Origin: Myxococcales bacterium
GTDB lineage: Bacteria; Myxococcota_A; Polyangia; Polyangiales; Polyangiaceae
Assembly (NCBI GenBank): GCA_004193285.1
Contig: SECP01000005.1
Coordinates: 168,292-232,291 of the forward strand
DNA length: 64,000 nt
Reading direction: 5' to 3'
Below are positions 15,407-23,960 of this stretch, piece after piece. The translations under genes and the position numbers were made by a program. Position 1 is the stretch's first letter. Each line of letters opens with the position of its first letter. Below the pieces are notes generated by a model, which was given only the letters and a program-made list of their open reading frames with translations, made no database searches and was not told the origin of the DNA.

Positions 15407-16988
15407 CCGATTGATGGGGCGGCTCGCCAGCCTGGTGTGGCTCGGGTCGTCCCTGCTCGGCCGGCCCGCGCTCGCCGCCAGCGTGCCCCCGCCCCCACCC
15501 CGAAGTGAGGCGCCCGCCGAATCGCTAGCGCTTCCGAGCACGCGCGCTCCCGAGCCGCAAGCAGAGCCCGACGCGGTCAAGGTCCGCATCAACGGCGAGT
15601 ACGAGCTCCGACAAAGCTTCCTGACTCAACTACCGCTACGAAGCGTGGAAGGCAGCGCTCCGGCGCTCGGTCAGACGGCGCGCCTCTACCACTGGCTCCG
15701 CCTTCGCGGCCTCGTGCTGTTCAGGACGAGCGCGGAGGTCCGCGCCGAGGCGGACCTGCCGCGCGGCATGATTTACGGGCAGGAGCCGGAACAGGTAGTT
15801 GATAGCGGGACGGACTTCACGCGGATAAACCCCCTCGGCGCGCAGCTGCGTATGCTGCGCCTCACCCTCCGCCAACGCGCGTTCGAGGTCACGCTCGGAC
15901 GCACCACGCTGCAGCGAGGCTTGGGGCTGGTCGACGCCGACGGCGATCAACCACGTTATTTCGGTACCCCCGACCGTGCTCTTGCGTTCGAGCGCCTCGA
16001 GCTCCGCAGCGGCTCTGCCGACTCGAGCTTGCGGGTTGGGCTGAGCGCGGACGCGCTGCTGGCCGACCACCGCCTGCGAACGTTGACCGAGGGCAATTGG
16101 CTGCGCGCGGGGATGACGGTGGACTTTGCTCCGAGCCAGCGCACCCGGCTCTCGCTGCTGGCGCGCTATGAGACCTGGCAGAAAATCGGCGCTCAGGGCG
16201 GCGCTCAAACCGTTCTGCTGGACGCGTCCGGTAGCACCCGCGCCGCCTTGCCGGGGCGAGCGGGCGAGATTTTCGTGGACTACGAGGGGGCCTACCGCGT
16301 CGGCTTCGTGAACGGGCCCGCCGCGTTCGCGGTGGGTGACGAAAAGACCCTTTCGGCGCTGGCCTTCTCCGCCCGTGCCGGCTTTGCCCTCGAACGGTCG
16401 GAAGATTTCCGACGTTACGCGCACGTCGTGGGCTCGCTGCAGTGGGGCGTCGCCTCCGGGGATTCCGACCCCACCGACGACGAGCTGCACCGCTTCGTGA
16501 TGAACCCGAACCACGGGGTAGGTCTCATCTTGTTCAGCGAGGTGCTGCGCTTCAAGACGGCCCGCGCCGAAGCACGGAGGATGAACGAAGATGCGTCCGT
16601 GCTTCGCGCTCGTGTCGGCAGCCTCGCCACACAGGGGGGCGTCGCGGGCGCGACCTACCTCAACCCGGTGGTGCTCTTGCGCCCGAGCCCAGACCTGACG
16701 CTCAAGCTCGGCGCGGTCGTGGCGTCGACCACGAGCAGCTTCGTCGACCCTTCCGAGCTCGAGAGCGGAGGGCGTCGCAACTTCGACGGCGGCTCCGCGG
16801 CGAGCCGCTCCCTCGGCACGGAGCTGGACGCAGGGGCAGAGCTGGTGCTGCCGCTCGCCGCCCCGAGCGCGTTGCGCTTGTCGATCGAGGGCGCAGTGGC
16901 ATTTCCCGGCTCCGCGTTCGATGATGCGGAGGGTCGCGAGCTGGGCACCCAAGCCCTGAGCACGGTCGGCCTCGGCCTGACCTTTTGA
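15387..16988 (+). CDS. Outer-membrane beta-barrel protein, function unknown
   Basis: About 533 residues. The N-terminus has a signal peptide (RLASLVWLGSSLLGRPALAA) and a Pro-rich linker. The body consists of alternating polar/hydrophobic strands typical of a large barrel (for example VRINGEYELRQSF, RLYHWLRLRGLVLF, AFEVTLGRTTLQ), and it ends in a hydrophobic residue pattern with terminal Phe (STVGLGLTF), as outer-membrane proteins do. Start choice is uncertain: ATG 15387 and ATG 15414 both give good signals. The layout recalls alginate-export or porin families, but I cannot assign one. It follows two Bor-like lipoprotein genes. Confidence 0.75.
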   Translation: MRPWHFDRLMGRLASLVWLGSSLLGRPALAASVPPPPPRSEAPAESLALPSTRAPEPQAEPDAVKVRINGEYELRQSFLTQLPLRSVEGSAPALGQTARLYHWLRLRGLVLFRTSAEVRAEADLPRGMIYGQEPEQVVDSGTDFTRINPLGAQLRMLRLTLRQRAFEVTLGRTTLQRGLGLVDADGDQPRYFGTPDRALAFERLELRSGSADSSLRVGLSADALLADHRLRTLTEGNWLRAGMTVDFAPSQRTRLSLLARYETWQKIGAQGGAQTVLLDASGSTRAALPGRAGEIFVDYEGAYRVGFVNGPAAFAVGDEKTLSALAFSARAGFALERSEDFRRYAHVVGSLQWGVASGDSDPTDDELHRFVMNPNHGVGLILFSEVLRFKTARAEARRMNEDASVLRARVGSLATQGGVAGATYLNPVVLLRPSPDLTLKLGAVVASTTSSFVDPSELESGGRRNFDGGSAASRSLGTELDAGAELVLPLAAPSALRLSIEGAVAFPGSAFDDAEGRELGTQALSTVGLGLTF

Positions 16989-16997
16989 CGAGCCAGC

Positions 16998-17495
16998 ATG
17001 AAGTACCGACTGGAGCGAGCAGGCACTACTTACGAGGTCGACGTGCAGGAGGCGGACGGCGCCTACGTGCTGCGCGCGGCTGGTGGTGAGCCGATGAAGA
17101 TCGCGCTGACTACGCGCGCCGACGGCAGCCGCCTCGCCGTCACTCCTTGGGGTGACATCGTGCTGCACAGCGCAAGGCGCGGCGCGGAGCTGTGGGCGGA
17201 CTTGCCCGGTCGTCGCTTGTCGGCGCGCGTCGAGCGAATGCGCCCCAGCGCGCGAGGCAGCGAATCCGCGGCCACCCTCGGCGCGGTGCGCGCTCCGATG
17301 GCTGGCAAGCTGCTGCGAGTCTCGGTCGCGGTCGGGGACGTCGTGGAGGCGTCGCAGCCGCTGGCGGTCATCGAGGCCATGAAGATGGAAAACGAGCTGC
17401 TCGCGCCCATCGCAGGCGTAGTCGTAGAAGTGGGGGCGACCGCGCCGAGCACGGTGGACAAGGGCGCGCTCCTGGTGCGTTTGGAGGCTCGATGA
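16998..17495 (+). CDS. Biotin carboxyl carrier (biotin/lipoyl-attachment) protein
   Basis: A 165-residue protein whose last 75 residues form a biotinyl domain: VRAPMAGKLLRVSVAVGDVV, then VIEAMKMENELLAPIAGVV with the biotinyl lysine in EAMKME, then VDKGALLVRLE. The N-terminal half is a beta-rich extension, as in the carrier part of propionyl-CoA or methylcrotonyl-CoA carboxylases. No biotin carboxylase or carboxyltransferase gene is adjacent, so its enzyme lies elsewhere. It overlaps the next gene by 4 bases (ATGA). Confidence 0.9.
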   Translation: MKYRLERAGTTYEVDVQEADGAYVLRAAGGEPMKIALTTRADGSRLAVTPWGDIVLHSARRGAELWADLPGRRLSARVERMRPSARGSESAATLGAVRAPMAGKLLRVSVAVGDVVEASQPLAVIEAMKMENELLAPIAGVVVEVGATAPSTVDKGALLVRLEAR

Positions 17496-18487
17496 AGCGA
17501 TTATCACTGTGCCACACCCCGACTCCCCTCTGGCATCACGCAGCTCTGGACGCGCTCGTCGGCTGCGAGGTCTGGGTGAAGCGGGACGACATGACGTCCG
17601 GCGCCGCCGCAGGCAACAAGATCCGCAAGCTGGAGTACTTGATGGCGGACGCGCTGGCACGCGGCGCGACCGCGGTCATCACGTGCGGCGGGCTGCAGTC
17701 GAACCACGCGCGCGCCACCGCCCTCGTCGCGCGCGAGCTGGGCCTCTCCCCCGTGCTGCTGCTGCGGACCAAAGATCCGTCCGCGCCGCAGCCGCTCAGC
17801 GGCAACCTGCTGCTCGATCGCTTGGTCGGGGCCGACGTGCGCCTGATCACCCCCGAACAGTACCGGGCCCGAGCCGTCCTCATGGCGCAGGTCGCGGACG
17901 AGCTCTCCGCGCGTGGAGAGGTGCCTTACGTGATCCCGGAAGGTGGCTCGAACGGGCTTGGAAGCTTCGGCTACGTCGCCGCCGTCGAAGAGCTCTTCGA
18001 GCAGCAAATCGCCGGCGACCTCCCCGCGGAAGTGGACCTGCTCGCGGTCGCGTGCGGCTCGGGGGGCACCGCGGCTGGTCTCGCTCTGGGCCTCGCGCGG
18101 TGCCCGAGCGTCGCGCGGCGGGTCGCAGCCTTCGCGGTGTGCGACGACCGAGCGTACTTCGAGCGCGCCATCTCGAGCATCGTCCAGGAGGCGCGCGCGC
18201 TGGACGACAGCTTGCCGGAGCCCGCCCCTCTGGACATCCACGACGAATTCAAAGGCCCGGCGTACGGCGTCGCCAGCGACGAGCAGTTGGACTTCCTCAC
18301 CCGGGTCGCCCGAGTCTCGGGCCTAGTCCTGGAGCCGACCTACACGGGCAAGGCTCTGTTCGGCCTCTCCCGCCTGCACGACAAGCCCGCTCGCGCGCTC
18401 TTCCTGCACACCGGCGGCCTGCCTGGCCTGCTCGCGGAGGGCGAGGTCATGGCGGCGGCATGGGCACGGGCCGGAGCCGGCGGGTAA
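17492..18487 (+). CDS. PLP-dependent D-cysteine desulfhydrase/ACC deaminase family enzyme
   Basis: A 331-residue fold-type II PLP enzyme. The PLP lysine lies in AAGNKIRKLEYLMADAL, followed by the TCGGLQSNHARATA substrate region, EGGSNGLGSFGYV and the phosphate-binding ACGSGGTAAGLALG, then PTYTGKALFGL and LFLHTGGLPGL. These match the D-cysteine desulfhydrase/1-aminocyclopropane-1-carboxylate deaminase family. Which of the two reactions it performs cannot be told from motifs alone. It is coupled to the biotin carrier gene. Its 3' end overlaps the convergent phosphatase-superfamily gene by 41 bases. Confidence 0.88.
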   Translation: MKRLSLCHTPTPLWHHAALDALVGCEVWVKRDDMTSGAAAGNKIRKLEYLMADALARGATAVITCGGLQSNHARATALVARELGLSPVLLLRTKDPSAPQPLSGNLLLDRLVGADVRLITPEQYRARAVLMAQVADELSARGEVPYVIPEGGSNGLGSFGYVAAVEELFEQQIAGDLPAEVDLLAVACGSGGTAAGLALGLARCPSVARRVAAFAVCDDRAYFERAISSIVQEARALDDSLPEPAPLDIHDEFKGPAYGVASDEQLDFLTRVARVSGLVLEPTYTGKALFGLSRLHDKPARALFLHTGGLPGLLAEGEVMAAAWARAGAGG

Positions 18488-20657
18488 CCGCGCCGAGCTT
18501 TTCGCGCATGAGCGCGACGCGGGCCTTGTCGCGGGAAAGGTCCGTCTTTTCGGCCGGATCTTGGGCCAGGTCGTACAGCCCCAGCACTCGACCTTCGCTC
18601 ACGGTGAGCTTTTGATCGCCCTCGATGAGCGCACGGCGCTCGGCGTTGTGAGGCCCACGCGCCATGTCCATGAGGATTGGCCGCTCTGGGTCGGGCTCCG
18701 CGGCGGGGCGGAGCAGGTCCGGCACCAAGGACTCACCGCTCACGAAGTCGGTTCCGGAGCGCGCGGTAAACGGCACCTTGAATAGGTCCAGCAGGGTGGG
18801 CACCAAGTCGATCGCGCTGCGCCGGGCAAGGACGCGCCGCGGCGTGGCGCCCGGCACCTTGATGATCAGGGGCACTCGCACCAGCTCTTCCCACAGCTCG
18901 AAGCCATGACGAATCATCCCGTGCTCGCCGAACGCCTCGCCATGGTCGCTCGTCACCACGATCGCGGTGCGCGACGCGAACGGTGCCTGCTCCAGTGCGG
19001 CCAGGAACCGACCCAGGTGATGGTCGACGAACGCCACTTCGCCGTCGTACCGATCACGCGGCTTGGGGCCAAAATCATGCTCGGGGTGGGGCGCGTACTC
19101 CGCGTGCGGATCGACGAAGTGCATCCACATGAAGAAGCGGCGCGCCCCGAGCTCCGGTGAGCCGAGGAGCCGAATCGCGGCGTCGCTCTGCTCGTCGCTG
19201 TTGGACGTTTGGTCGCCCTCGATGGAGACGACCTTCGGCGCCGCGCTGCTGTCGATGGTCTCGAAGCCCCGCTCGAAGCCGGCGTCCTTGAAGAAGTACC
19301 AGTAGCCCTGCACGCTCGCGGTGTAGACGCCGGCCGCTTTGAGCCGCTCTTGCACGAAGGTCTCCCGCTTGCTGTAGCGGTTGAAATGCAAAAAGCCGCC
19401 CTCGAGCTCGCTCGAGTACTTGCCGGTCAAGAGCGGCCCCATGCTCTTGCCGGTGTACGAAGCGAGCGAGTAGGCACGCTCGAAGACCACGCTCTTTTGC
19501 GCGAGCGCGTCCAAATGCGGCGACACCGGCCGCGGATTGCCCAAGTAGCCCAGGTCCGCGCGCAGCGTGTCGATGGTGACGAGCACGACATTCAAGTCGT
19601 CCGCCAGGTGCTCACGCGCGCCCTGCTGCGCGGCGAGCTCCGCCGCCGAGCGGGGGCGCTCTTCCGGCCGCGCTTCGTCCTCGCCGGAGCAGTCTTCGTC
19701 CTTTCCGTTACCTGGCACGTCCACCGCCCGCGGGCTGATGGCGCGGTCCTGGTCGTCGCAGTCGCCCCCGGCGAAGGCGGCGCTCACCCCGTCCCGATCG
19801 CGGTCCGAGATCCTGCGGAGCACCGCGAGCGCGATGCGGCTGAGCGGTGCCTGCCGCTCGATCGCGAGCGCCGCGTCCTCCCCTAGCCCGCGAGCCGCAG
19901 CGCCCGTAAAGCCGAGCGGAGCCAGCGCCAGCAGAGCAAGCAGCCCTGCCAAGGCTGCACGACGCGGGCTCGGCACGAGCAACGCGCCGACGGTTATGAG
20001 GAGCAGAAGACCGGGCGCTCTTAGGTCCAGCTCCTGTCGGCGTAGTACGCCGAGGATGCGGAAAGGACCACCAGCGCCGCTCGTTTCACCGAGGGAGACG
20101 AGCAGCGCGAGCCCGAGCCCGAAGAGGGCGACCGAGCCCAGCAGCACGACTCGCGGGCTCAGCCCGCGTTCGTCCAGCCGCGGACCGAGCGCGCTCCCGA
20201 GGGTGCGCACCGCGGCCGCGCTGGCGACGAGCACTGGCAGCACCGCCAGCCCCACCCAGCCGAAGGCGGCCACGCCGCTCACCTCCGCCGCGAACAATCG
20301 CGCCGCGCTGCCTGAGACGGCGACCAAAGCGAGCAGCCCGAATAGAGCCGCCAGCGGCGGCGCGCCGAGCCACGCCTGGCGCTCCGGACCGCGCCGAGCG
20401 TTCAGCGAGCGCAACAGCGCGAGGGGCGCGAGGCTGGCCCCCGAGGCGAATACGAGCCGAGCCGCGGCGACCCCGGCCCCGACAACCAGCGCGAGCGGAG
20501 CAATCAGCCCGAGGCACGCCTCGTAGGTGCCGGCTCCAGCGGCGCGTGCATCCAGAGCAGCCGCGACGAGCGCGCCGAGGCTGCCGCCAGCCGCGCTCGC
20601 GCAGGCGCCGCGCGCTGCGCCAGGGAGGAGGCGAGTCTTCGTTTCGGTCTCGACCAC
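18447..20657 (-). CDS. Membrane alkaline-phosphatase-superfamily enzyme (sulfatase/LtaS type) with a MopE motif
   Basis: A 736-residue protein in three parts. Residues about 20-255 hold seven or so hydrophobic membrane helices. Residues 285-325 carry a MopE-type metal-binding motif (DRDRDGVSAAF, GGDCDDQDRAISP, GNGKDEDCSG). Residues 355-700 form a sulfatase/phosphotransferase domain: VLVTIDTLRADLGYLG with metal-binding Asp363 and Asp368, later HFVDPHAEY and TSDHGEAFGEHG. The nucleophile position has Thr402 in YTGKSMGPLLTG instead of the Cys or Ser of sulfatases. That resembles LtaS and phosphoethanolamine transferases. The catalytic domain likely faces the periplasm. Substrate unknown. Confidence 0.85.
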   Translation of the reverse strand: MVETETKTRLLPGAARGACASAAGGSLGALVAAALDARAAGAGTYEACLGLIAPLALVVGAGVAAARLVFASGASLAPLALLRSLNARRGPERQAWLGAPPLAALFGLLALVAVSGSAARLFAAEVSGVAAFGWVGLAVLPVLVASAAAVRTLGSALGPRLDERGLSPRVVLLGSVALFGLGLALLVSLGETSGAGGPFRILGVLRRQELDLRAPGLLLLITVGALLVPSPRRAALAGLLALLALAPLGFTGAAARGLGEDAALAIERQAPLSRIALAVLRRISDRDRDGVSAAFAGGDCDDQDRAISPRAVDVPGNGKDEDCSGEDEARPEERPRSAAELAAQQGAREHLADDLNVVLVTIDTLRADLGYLGNPRPVSPHLDALAQKSVVFERAYSLASYTGKSMGPLLTGKYSSELEGGFLHFNRYSKRETFVQERLKAAGVYTASVQGYWYFFKDAGFERGFETIDSSAAPKVVSIEGDQTSNSDEQSDAAIRLLGSPELGARRFFMWMHFVDPHAEYAPHPEHDFGPKPRDRYDGEVAFVDHHLGRFLAALEQAPFASRTAIVVTSDHGEAFGEHGMIRHGFELWEELVRVPLIIKVPGATPRRVLARRSAIDLVPTLLDLFKVPFTARSGTDFVSGESLVPDLLRPAAEPDPERPILMDMARGPHNAERRALIEGDQKLTVSEGRVLGLYDLAQDPAEKTDLSRDKARVALMREKLGAVTRRLRPVPMPPP

Positions 20658-20666
20658 GCGCGCAGC

Positions 20667-21638
20667 TTAGCCCGCACCGCTGCGTTTGGCGCGCGCGAGC
20701 GGATGCGCCTTGTCGTAGACGGTGAGCAGTTGGTCGAGCGAGACGTGCGTGTAGCGCTGCGTCGTGGAGAGGCTCGAGTGGCCGAGCAGCTCCTGAATGA
20801 CTCGAAGATCCGCGCCGCCTTCCAGCAGGTGCGTCGCACAGGAGTGGCGCAGCGCGTGCGGGTGTAGATCTGGGCGACCCGCGCCGAGCGCGCCGTAGCG
20901 CTGCACGAGCACCTGCACCCGCCGCACGCCGAGCCGCTTGCCCCGCCGCGTGAGCAAGAGCGCCTTTTCGTCGAGCTCGCCCGTCTTCGGGTCCCGAAGC
21001 TCGCCGCGGCGCGGCCAGTACGCCTCGAGCGCCTCCAGCGCCTTGCCGCTGAGCGGAACGATGCGCTCCTTGCGGCCTTTGCCGAGCACTCGAACCTCCG
21101 CCGCGCGCACGTTCACCGCCTCCAAATCCAGCGCACACAGCTCGCTCACGCGCAGGCCGGACCCGTAAAGGAGCTCGAGCAGCGCGCGGTCGCGTAGCTT
21201 CTCGGCCGCGGTTCCCAGCGGTGATTCGAGCGCGACGTTCAGCACCTCCGCGGCCGCCTCGGGCCTGAGCACGAGCGGGAGGCCGCGGTTCAATTTCGGG
21301 CTCTGCAGCAGCGCCGCCGGGTTCTCACGCACCTCACCGGTGCGCCCCAGGAAGACATAAAGCGCGCGGACGCTGGAGAGCTTGCGTGCGATGCTGGCCG
21401 GCGCGAGGTTCTCGCCCACCGTGCCGAGCCAGGCGCGTAGCGTGAGCCGAGTCACGTCCGAAAGGACCGGCTCGCGCTCCAGGCGGCCGCGTAAGAACTC
21501 CAGCAAACCGACCAGGTCACGGCGGTAGGCGAGCACGGTGTTCTTGGAGGACCTTCGCTCGTGCTCCAGGTACTCCGCAAAGCGCTCGATCCGCTCACCG
21601 AGCCCGGGGCCGAGCTGACTACTGGGGGCGCTGCGCAC
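20667..21638 (-). CDS. Tyrosine recombinase of the XerC/XerD type
   Basis: A 323-residue recombinase. The N-terminal SAM-like core-binding domain covers about residues 14-100. The catalytic domain has Arg in LYGSGLRVSELCAL, Lys in VLGKGRKERIVPL, the HPHALRHSCATHLL box, then LLGHSSLSTTQRYTHV with the catalytic tyrosine. All active-site residues are present. Xer recombinases resolve chromosome dimers at dif. No mobile-element genes or att-like repeats surround it, so a housekeeping XerC/XerD role is likelier than an integrase; a dif site was not found here. Confidence 0.9.
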   Translation of the reverse strand: MRSAPSSQLGPGLGERIERFAEYLEHERRSSKNTVLAYRRDLVGLLEFLRGRLEREPVLSDVTRLTLRAWLGTVGENLAPASIARKLSSVRALYVFLGRTGEVRENPAALLQSPKLNRGLPLVLRPEAAAEVLNVALESPLGTAAEKLRDRALLELLYGSGLRVSELCALDLEAVNVRAAEVRVLGKGRKERIVPLSGKALEALEAYWPRRGELRDPKTGELDEKALLLTRRGKRLGVRRVQVLVQRYGALGAGRPDLHPHALRHSCATHLLEGGADLRVIQELLGHSSLSTTQRYTHVSLDQLLTVYDKAHPLARAKRSGAG

Positions 21639-21647
21639 GGCCGGAGC

Positions 21648-22298
21648 TTAGCCGTAGAATGCGGCGGCGGCCCACAATGCGGCGCCCACTACGAAGGTGA
21701 CGATGCCCCAGCGGCCTCGCAGCCAGTCGATGCGCCCGCCGGCTCCCAGCGCACGCCAGGCGAAGCCGGCCAGCCCCGCTGCCGCGACGAGCAGCCCGGC
21801 TGCGAGGAGAGCTCCCCAGCCCGCGGGCGCGCCGCTTTCGGCCTGGGCTTCCTCGAACAAGCGCCGAGCGGCCTCCGCTTGCTCGCCCTCGGCGGCGGTC
21901 TTGGCGGCCGCGAGCCGAGCTAGGTTGCGATTGGCTTCGTCCAAGCGACCGGGGAAGGGTTGCATGAACGACTTGCTCTCCAAGACCGCGGCGCGCTGCG
22001 CTTGATATGCCAGCATCGCGACGTCGGGCCTCCCCGAAGCCTCTGCGCCGCGCGCCACCGCCCGGAGCCGCGCGTAGCCTTGCTCCACGTGCGGCGCCCC
22101 CGGTACATAGGCGGAAGCCGCGCGGCGCGCGTGCTCGACCGCGCCCCGCAGGTCGTTGTCGTCGAAGGCCGCGTCGCTCGCCGCGATCTCTCGCGCGCCA
22201 TCCAAGTGGGCGCGCAGAGTAGCGACCGAGCCAAACAGTAGGAGCGCCGCGACCGTCCACAGCACGAGCGAAAGCGCACGCGGGAAGTTCGAGCTCAT
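21648..22298 (-). CDS. Membrane protein with N- and C-terminal helices, function unknown
   Basis: From ATG 22298 the protein has 216 residues, starting MSSNFPRALSLVLWTVAALL. One membrane helix lies near the N-terminus, and two more at about 160-180 and 197-213 (WGALLAAGLLVAAAGLAGFA and GIVTFVVGAALWAAAAF). The middle is a TPR-like helical stretch (AFDDNDLRGAVEHARRAASAY) probably outside the cytoplasm. The ATG overlaps the stop of the ABC permease gene (ATGA), so it probably belongs to that transporter's unit. The frame extends further upstream, but the overlap decides the start. Confidence 0.75.
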   Translation of the reverse strand: MSSNFPRALSLVLWTVAALLLFGSVATLRAHLDGAREIAASDAAFDDNDLRGAVEHARRAASAYVPGAPHVEQGYARLRAVARGAEASGRPDVAMLAYQAQRAAVLESKSFMQPFPGRLDEANRNLARLAAAKTAAEGEQAEAARRLFEEAQAESGAPAGWGALLAAGLLVAAAGLAGFAWRALGAGGRIDWLRGRWGIVTFVVGAALWAAAAFYG

Positions 22299-23227
22299 AT
22301 GAAGTCGCGGCGACGGAAGATCAGGGTCGCCACCGCCAGCAGCAAGAGCGACCAACCGAGCGCGTGCAGCGCGGCGCTGCCGACGTAGGGCCAAAGCGGC
22401 ACGTCCGACACCTCCCCCGTCAGCAGCGAGCGCGGCGGCACGTACAGCATCAGGTTCGGCAGGACCTTGGCGAGCGCGGCCCCCATTGCTTGAACCGTCG
22501 GGCCAAAGACGCGCACCGGCAAACTGGCCAGGGTATCTGCGGAGCGGCCCACCACGAAGAGCGCGAAGGTAAACACGGCGGTCAGGAACGGGGAGGAAAA
22601 GGAGGAGAACAGCGTGGCAATGCCGGCGACGATGGCCACCTCACACAGCGTGAGCACTCCGAGGCCGACGAGCACGCGGCGATCGTCCGGCGCCGCGGAA
22701 GCCAGCACGCAGCCGGCGACGCCCATGAACCCCGCCCACGCCATCGGTAAATAGGTGACGCTACGGCGAGCAAGATAGCCAACCACGCCCAGCGCAGCCG
22801 CGCTTCCGAAGCCGAGCGCCATCGCGAGCGCGAGCGAGCGCCCCGCGATGACCGCCACCGCCAGCAACGCAACCCCCGCGTTCGCGCCGACGAACACCGC
22901 CAGCAGGAGGAGCGTTCCCAGGTACTTGCCCATCAGGTACTCGCCGCGCGCCACCGGCCGCGCCAAGATGGGGAACAGGGTCTTGAGCTCCAGCTCACGG
23001 TAAAGTGACGTGGCGCCGAGCACCACGGCGACGATGATCGCGTAGATGGAGATGGCGGCCGCTCCCAGGTCACTCACCACGCGCAGCTGGTTCTTGGCAG
23101 TGTACGCGCCCACCACCAAGGAGTACGCCGTGGTCGTTAGAGCGAGCGCGAACAGCCCGTGAAGGATGCGCGCGCGCACGGCTTCTCGGTACGTGTTCAG
23201 GGCGACCACCAGGACGCGGGCCAGCAT
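22295..23227 (-). CDS. ABC-2 type transporter permease
   Basis: A 310-residue permease with six to seven hydrophobic segments (for example FALALTTTAYSLVVGAY, AAISIYAIIVAVVLGATSLY, TLLLLAVFVGANAGVALLAV). The segment LYRELELKTLFPILARPVARGEYLMGK, read in two pieces, is the cytoplasmic coupling motif typical of NosY/ABC-2 permeases. The ATP-binding subunit is not in the window on either side, so the partner is elsewhere. Substrate unknown. The start ATG 23227 is 28 bases after the SRPBCC gene's stop. Confidence 0.87.
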   Translation of the reverse strand: MLARVLVVALNTYREAVRARILHGLFALALTTTAYSLVVGAYTAKNQLRVVSDLGAAAISIYAIIVAVVLGATSLYRELELKTLFPILARPVARGEYLMGKYLGTLLLLAVFVGANAGVALLAVAVIAGRSLALAMALGFGSAAALGVVGYLARRSVTYLPMAWAGFMGVAGCVLASAAPDDRRVLVGLGVLTLCEVAIVAGIATLFSSFSSPFLTAVFTFALFVVGRSADTLASLPVRVFGPTVQAMGAALAKVLPNLMLYVPPRSLLTGEVSDVPLWPYVGSAALHALGWSLLLLAVATLIFRRRDFI

Positions 23228-23255
23228 GAGCGGCCCTTTCTAGCCCACGGGCGGG

Positions 23256-23897
23256 CTACCGTGAAAGCGCCAGCGCCCGCGGCTCGACGAATTGGCGGAT
23301 CTTGTGCGGCGCCCGCAGGAGCATGCTGGCAATCTTGTCCTCGAACAGCATGCGCGTGATGCCGTTGCCCAGGTCCAGCGCGGCGCCCACCGTGATGAGT
23401 GAGCGTCCTCCCGGTAGCTCGCGCACGCGGAAAAAGCCCCAAACGTCTTGGACGTCGTGAGGCGCGCTGGGGTCCAGCCAGAAGCGTATCGTTTCGGCGT
23501 CCGCGCGATTCAGCACGACGGTGTAGCGCGCATCTACGAGCGAGCTCCCCTGCACGAGCTCCACCCGCGATAGGCCGTCCGTCGAGGTGAGCAACCGCGC
23601 GCTCTTGGTGCGAGGCAAGGCCTCCGGCCAATTGCTCACGTCCGAAAGGGCCGCGAGCACGAGCTCCGGCCGCGCGTCCACGACCTGGTACGAAACGCCT
23701 CCGACGTAGCGCCCCCCTTCGTGCTGAAAGCGCAACGGGCGCGAGACCATACCCCCGGCGTCTAAAGCCTCCCGCTCATGAGCGGTGAAGGACGCCGCGA
23801 ACGGGCTGGGAACGGTTCCAGGTTCCGCCGCCGCCGGCAGCGCGAACGACAGCGCGAGCACGCAAGTCCACAGCGAGCTCGCGGCAGCGTGACGCAT
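23256..23897 (-). CDS. Periplasmic START/SRPBCC-like protein
   Basis: From ATG 23897 the protein has 213 residues with a signal peptide (SLWTCVLALSFALPAAA, cleavage near AAA-EP). The body has the look of a START/polyketide-cyclase fold: VSYQVVDARPELVLAALSDVSNWPEALP, then SRVELVQGSSLVDARYTVVL, then VQDVWGFFRVRELPGGRSLITV, and a long C-terminal helix. Such folds bind lipids or other hydrophobic ligands. The assignment is by pattern only. An upstream ATG at 23945 keeps the frame but makes a poorer signal. Confidence 0.72.
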   Translation of the reverse strand: MRHAAASSLWTCVLALSFALPAAAEPGTVPSPFAASFTAHEREALDAGGMVSRPLRFQHEGGRYVGGVSYQVVDARPELVLAALSDVSNWPEALPRTKSARLLTSTDGLSRVELVQGSSLVDARYTVVLNRADAETIRFWLDPSAPHDVQDVWGFFRVRELPGGRSLITVGAALDLGNGITRMLFEDKIASMLLRAPHKIRQFVEPRALALSR

Positions 23898-23960
23898 GGT
23901 CCGTGAGGTTAGCCCCGTTCGGCGTGGGCGACCAGGCCCGTTCACGGCTCCCCCTCTTGC

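Noticed and set aside
15636..17660. A 674-codon open frame on the minus strand
   Set aside because: It lies wholly antisense to the barrel gene and the biotin carrier, both with clear features. Long antisense frames are expected at this GC content, and its translation has no known domain.
18447..20657. True formylglycine sulfatase
   Set aside because: The modified Cys/Ser position is a Thr and the C/S-x-P-S-R motif is absent, so a phosphotransferase-type member is more likely.
20667..21638. Tyrosine recombinase as the integrase of a mobile element
   Set aside because: No phage or plasmid genes, no att-like repeats at either tRNA gene, and the protein looks like a housekeeping XerC/XerD.
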